Part shown: positions 7,977-11,184 of the stretch, piece by piece
Layout: each line of letters opens with the position of its first letter
Position numbering within the stretch: the stretch's first letter is position 1
Assembly (NCBI GenBank): GCA_022844585.1
Contig: JALHLM010000165.1
Span: 1 to 11,184 of the forward strand
DNA from: Pirellulales bacterium
Lineage (GTDB): Bacteria > Planctomycetota > Planctomycetia > Pirellulales > JALHLM01
Direction: 5' to 3'
DNA: 11,184 nt
Notes under the pieces: model-generated
Databases searched by the model: none
What the model was told of the DNA's origin: nothing
Seen by the model: the letters and a program-made list of their open reading frames with translations, nothing else
Translations under genes and position numbers: made by a program

Positions 7977-10900
7977 CTAATGGTCGTATTCCGGGGAAGC
8001 GACGAAGGCCGAGATGATCTGCTCCTCGCGCATTCCACGTGATAGCAGGTCGGCGTAAAAGTCGACCTCGCCGGCGCTCGCCGAGCGATCCAGCAGGGCG
8101 TCGTAGACGTCCGTGACCTTTTTGTTCTGCGCTTCGTCGGACGCCAACAGCCGTTTGGCCACGGTGTCGCGATCCTCGTTGCGCATCAACCGCCCAAACT
8201 CGCTTTGACCGACGGGGTCAATCGCGCGTCCCATCACGTCGCGGTAGAGGGCCGCCAGGAAGCCGTTGGTTGAGCCGCCGGAGCGGCGATAATATTCGTT
8301 CGAGCCCATGAACGTCGAACGCAGCCCGTCCCACGTGCCGCCGGCGGCGAGATACGTGAGATGGGCGCTCATGCCGGCCGCGTCCCCGGCCCGGCCGAGG
8401 TACTTCTGGTACATGGCCTGAATCTGGCGGGTGCGATATTCGATGCTGTTCTGAATCGCCGTGGCCATCTGGAATTCGTTCATTCGGCCGTCTTCGAGCT
8501 GATCGGCGTAGAACTGCAATCCGGCGTCTTCCGGCTCGCGTCCCAGCAAGTCCTCGTAGGCCTGCGCGACGAGCGATTCAGTCGGCGTTTCCTGGATCTC
8601 CGTGATCCGGACCGTCGCGGTGGACGGCGTGCCGAGCGTGCCGCCGCCGGGCGCACTCAGCGTGAGCGTGAAGGTTTCCTCCTGCTCCAGCACCGCGTCG
8701 ACCAAGATCGGCACGGTAAACGTCTTTTGCGTTTCGCCCGCGGCGAATGTCAGCGTTCCGGTGGAATTCGTGTAGTCGCTGCCGGCCGTCGCGGTGCCAT
8801 TGCTCGTGGCGTATTGCACCGTCACGCCCGCCGCGTCCCCGCCGGTCCGGGTGACCGTGATCGTCACGGTGCCGGCCGCTTCGTCGACTGTATAGCTCGT
8901 CGCGCTGAACTGCACCGCGCCGGGCCCGTCGTCATCGGTGATCGTGACGGTGCCCGTGGCCGTGCCGAGCGTCGAATTCGTCGGCGCGGAGAGCGCGACC
9001 GTAAACGCTTCGCTCGATTCCGTCGCGGCATCCACCGTGATCGGCACGGTGATGGTCTTCGAGGTTTCTCCCGCGGCGAACGTCAGCGTGCCTGACGTGG
9101 TCGTGTAGTCACCGGGCGCCGTGGCCGTGCCGTTCTGCGTTCCAAACGCGACCGTGACGCTTTGGCTGCTGGGGTTCGAGAGCGTGACCGTTAACGTCGC
9201 ATTAACTGTTCCGGAGTCTCCTTCGGTGACCGTCGTGCCGGCGATCGACACGGTCGGCAACGGATCGTCGTCGGTGATCGTTCCGGTCGCTTGGGCGTCC
9301 GCGAGCGTCGCGTTCACCGGCGCGGACAAGTCCAGCTCGAAGGTCTCGTTCGGCTCGTCGGTGGTGTCGCCGAGGATCGGCACACTGATCGTTTTCGACG
9401 TCTCGCCGATGGCGAACGTCAGCGTTCCGGACGTCAACGTGTAGTCGGTTCCGGCCGTGGCGGTGACGTTATCCGTGGCGTAGTTTACGGTCACCACATT
9501 CGTGGCCGCGGCCGAGAGCGTGACCGTGAACACGAGGTTCGCTTGCCCGGTGTTCCCTTCGGCAATCGACACGTCCGAGACGCTCACCGTGGGCGGCGGC
9601 GCGTCGGCCTTGCCGGTCACGGTGATGCGGACCGTCGCCACGTCTTGCCCGCCTTGGCCATCGCTCACCGTGTAGGTGAACGTATCTTCCAGCGTCTGGC
9701 CCTCGTTCAAGGCGCCGAGGATCGCCGAGGAACGTGGGTCGTAGGAGTAGCTACCGTTTGCGTTGACGACGACCGTCGCCCCCTGCGAGCTCGTGGCGTC
9801 GAAGGCCGTGACGGTCAGCGTATCGGACGCGTCGGGGTCGGTATCGTTCGAGAGTACGCCCGGCGCGGCGATGTTCAACGCCGTATCTTCGTCCGTAGCG
9901 CCGGTATCGTCCAACGCCACGGGCGGATCATTGGTCGTCGTGACGGCCACCGTGAACGATTGCGTCCCGGTATTCCCGGCGGCGTCGACCGCTTGCACCG
10001 TTACACTCGCATTGCCGAATTGCGCAGCGGTCGGCGTCCAAGTGATGACGCCGGTGTCCTGGTTGATCGTCATGCCGGCCGGCGGCGACGCCAGCAGGTA
10101 GGTCAACCCCGGCGCGCTTTCGTCCGCCGTTTGCACGTCGTAGCTGTACGCGACGCCTACCGAGGCGGCCGTCACTGCGGTGGACGTAATCACCGGCGTC
10201 GTCGCGTCGATCGTGATGGATTGCGCCGGCGAGGCGTCGCTGACGCTGTCGCCGATTTGTTGCGTAGCCGTCAGGCTGACCGCGCCGTCGGCCAAGGGGA
10301 AAGTGCCGTTGGTGACGATATCAACGGTTCCGCCGCTGGCGAAACCCGTGCCGATCAATGTCGCGCCGGCGAAGACGCGCACGGTGGCGCTGTCGGTGAC
10401 GCCGTTGACGCGCAGCCGGAGCACGTGCGCCGCGTCGGCGTTATTGAAATTCGTCAGGTTGTCCGTGCTCGAGCCGCCGGAATCGGCCTCCGGCAGCAAG
10501 TCGATCGACGTCGGCGCACTCGGCCGCGCATTGTCCGTCAGCGCATCGACGAACATCTGCTTAAGCGTCGCATAGTTCGCGGCGTTCGCGAGCGAATTAT
10601 TCGTCAGGTTGTAGACGTCGGTGACAACGTTGGCGCCGTTCAGAACCACCACGTCGCGCCACTCGATCTCCCAACTCGTCCAGACGTCCGAGGCGTTGTC
10701 GCTGTTGGCGTCGACGTCCTGGACGATCGGTAACTCTTCGTCGATCAGGTCGAAGTCGGCTTCCTGTCCCTCTTCGTTCACGCCCAGAATATTGACCTGC
10801 TGCAACGGGAATAACGCCCGAAGTTCGGTCTGCATCTGCTCCAGGAAGCCAAACTGGCTTCGGCAGTAGCCTCACGTCGTGTGGATGAAATACCAGCCCG

Positions 10901-11117
10901 AAACCTGTTGCAGGTATTCCCGCGGCGAGATCGTATCGCCGAACTGGTCGGAATTCAGATTCTCGTCGGTGAGTTCAAAGTCCGGCATCTGCACGCCGAC
11001 CGTGGCGAGCACCACGCGGGCTTCCAGCCGCTCGATTCCAGCACCACTATGCAGCGCCGACTCGACCCGTGGCCGCCAGGCGTTCCCCATCCGATTCCGC
11101 GTCTTCCGCCAGGACAT
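7977..11117 (-). CDS. Putative selenoprotein: secreted redoxin (UxxC) fused to Ig-like, cadherin-like, Calx-beta and DUF4214 modules
   Basis: Probable exported thiol/selenol oxidoreductase on a long adhesin-like scaffold; 1046 aa when the in-frame TGA at codon 82 is read as selenocysteine. Residues 28-38 (IERLEARVVLA) are a LEPR-XLL-type motif. A redoxin domain (about 43-195) begins MPDFELTD and carries the active site U82-G-Y-C85 after GWYFIHTT, where relatives have C-x-x-C. Then come: Ig-like (about 201-303), He_PIG-like (307-394), cadherin/VCBS-like (399-503, DEDTALNI...GVLSNDTDPD), three Calx-beta domains (509-840) and four DUF4214-like units (846-1046). Both halves are in one frame, and no other stop interrupts the 964 codons after the TGA. 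The stop is TAG 7979-7977. ATG 11117 lacks a clear Shine-Dalgarno; Met10 (11090) is an alternative, and the frame is open to the right edge. Alternative view: a recent nonsense mutation of a Cys codon. Confidence 0.85.
7980..8582 (-). repeat. Four DUF4214-like repeats at the C-terminus of the selenoprotein
   Basis: Four units share an aromatic-x3-L/M-x-R core: YEDLLGREPEDAGLQFY, YQKYLGRAGDAAGMSAHL, YRDVMGRAIDPVGQSEF and YDALLDRSASAGEVDFY. DUF4214 modules occur near the ends of large secreted bacterial proteins, including S-layer-like and planctomycete mosaics; the function is unproven. They are helical by composition and contrast with the beta-rich stalk before them. Confidence 0.75.
8598..9593 (-). 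repeat. Three tandem Calx-beta domain repeats in the selenoprotein gene
   Basis: Residues about 509-840 hold three units of about 110 residues, each with VTVxYATxNxTATAGxDYT, GTLTFAxGETxKT, VPI, an acidic E-x-x-E-x-F segment, and (in the first two) a closing ITDDD Ca-binding turn. The third unit ends ITEIQE and lacks the DDD turn. Calx-beta arrays in bacterial surface proteins are calcium-stabilised stalks that space a functional head from the cell. Confidence 0.85.
10836..10866 (-). promoter_or_regulatory. Bacterial-type SECIS element candidate within the coding region
   Basis: Ten nucleotides after the UGA the mRNA reads GAAGCC-AGUUU-GGCUUC (10861-10845): a perfect 6-bp stem with a 5-nt loop. 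A seventh A-U pair is possible, leaving a GUU triloop. Below it, CUGC (10866-10863) can pair with GCAG (10839-10836) across an internal loop. The UGA-to-loop distance is 16 nt and the loop exposes G-U, as in the SelB-binding loop of E. coli fdhF/fdnG. This fits the published general bacterial SECIS pattern (short spacing, stem, G in the first two loop bases). It would recruit SelB with Sec-tRNA. Confidence 0.72.
10872..10874 (-). other. In-frame UGA, probable selenocysteine codon (Sec82)
   Basis: The TGA falls in HTT-U-GYCRSQFG, the first position of the redoxin CxxC motif. Selenocysteine replacing the N-terminal, attacking cysteine of a thioredoxin-fold protein is a well-established pattern in bacterial selenoproteins. 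The family sequence is intact on both sides in the same frame. Confidence 0.8.
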
Positions 11118-11184
11118 GCGAGTGACCGTTTCTGTTGCGAAAGGACCTACCTCAACCGACCAACCGCCGGCGCTCGGCAGTTGG

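Noticed and set aside
8598..9593. CRISPR-like or other DNA-level repeat array
   Set aside because: The recurring similar sequence is explained by three Calx-beta protein repeats about 330 bp apart; there are no short direct repeats with unique spacers.
9291..10733. 480-aa plus-strand open frame opposite the selenoprotein gene
   Set aside because: Arg/Gly/Val/Asp-rich low-complexity translation with no recognisable domain; an antisense shadow of the repetitive Ig/Calx-beta coding sequence.
10872..10874. Pseudogene or sequencing error producing the TGA
   Set aside because: Cannot be fully excluded because TGC/TGT to TGA is one base. It is less likely given the exact catalytic-Cys position, the intact downstream frame and the SECIS-like hairpin.
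10872..11117. A separate small 81-aa gene followed by an independent 952-aa gene starting at ATG 10835
   Set aside because: Both are in the same frame and together make one redoxin domain. The 81-aa part ends mid-fold and the second ATG lies inside the active-site helix, with the SECIS-like stem just before it.

Overview
The window is GC-rich and most likely comes from a planctomycete (Pirellulales-like). The two large minus-strand genes encode giant mosaic secreted proteins, and both carry the N-terminal LEPR-XLL-type motif typical of exported planctomycete proteins (IEPLESRRLLA and IERLEARVVLA). The other parts are also common in that phylum: CSLREA/beta-helix, SdrD_B, FG-GAP, Calx-beta and DUF4214 modules, and an S8 peptidase. 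Phylum assignment rests on these protein traits only; there is no rRNA or marker gene here.

Layout: (1) 1-5098, minus strand: the first 1699 codons of a giant S8 (subtilisin-like) peptidase that runs off the left edge. (2) 5099-5391: divergent intergenic region with two small dyads. (3) 5392-7842, plus strand: a TonB-dependent outer-membrane receptor of 816 aa with a signal peptide. (4) 7843-7976: short convergent intergenic region, mostly filled by a 97-bp palindromic element. (5) 7977-11117, minus strand: a 1046-aa secreted mosaic protein with an N-terminal redoxin (thioredoxin-like) domain.

The main discovery is in gene 5. It is split by an in-frame TGA (10874-10872) exactly where the first cysteine of the redoxin CxxC motif belongs, so the active site reads U-G-Y-C. 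Immediately downstream lies a stem-loop with the geometry of a bacterial SECIS element: 10 nt after the UGA, a perfect 6-bp stem and an AGUUU loop exposing G-U. I read this as a probable selenoprotein, an exported, redoxin-headed, adhesin-like protein. Conventional gene calling would break it into an 81-aa fragment and a 952-aa ORF. The selA/B/C/D machinery is not in the window and must be sought elsewhere in the genome.

The three genes are not an obvious operon: the outer two are on the minus strand and the receptor between them is on the plus strand. All three products are predicted to be cell-envelope or extracellular proteins. Any functional link between them (protein degradation, nutrient uptake, extracellular redox) is inference.
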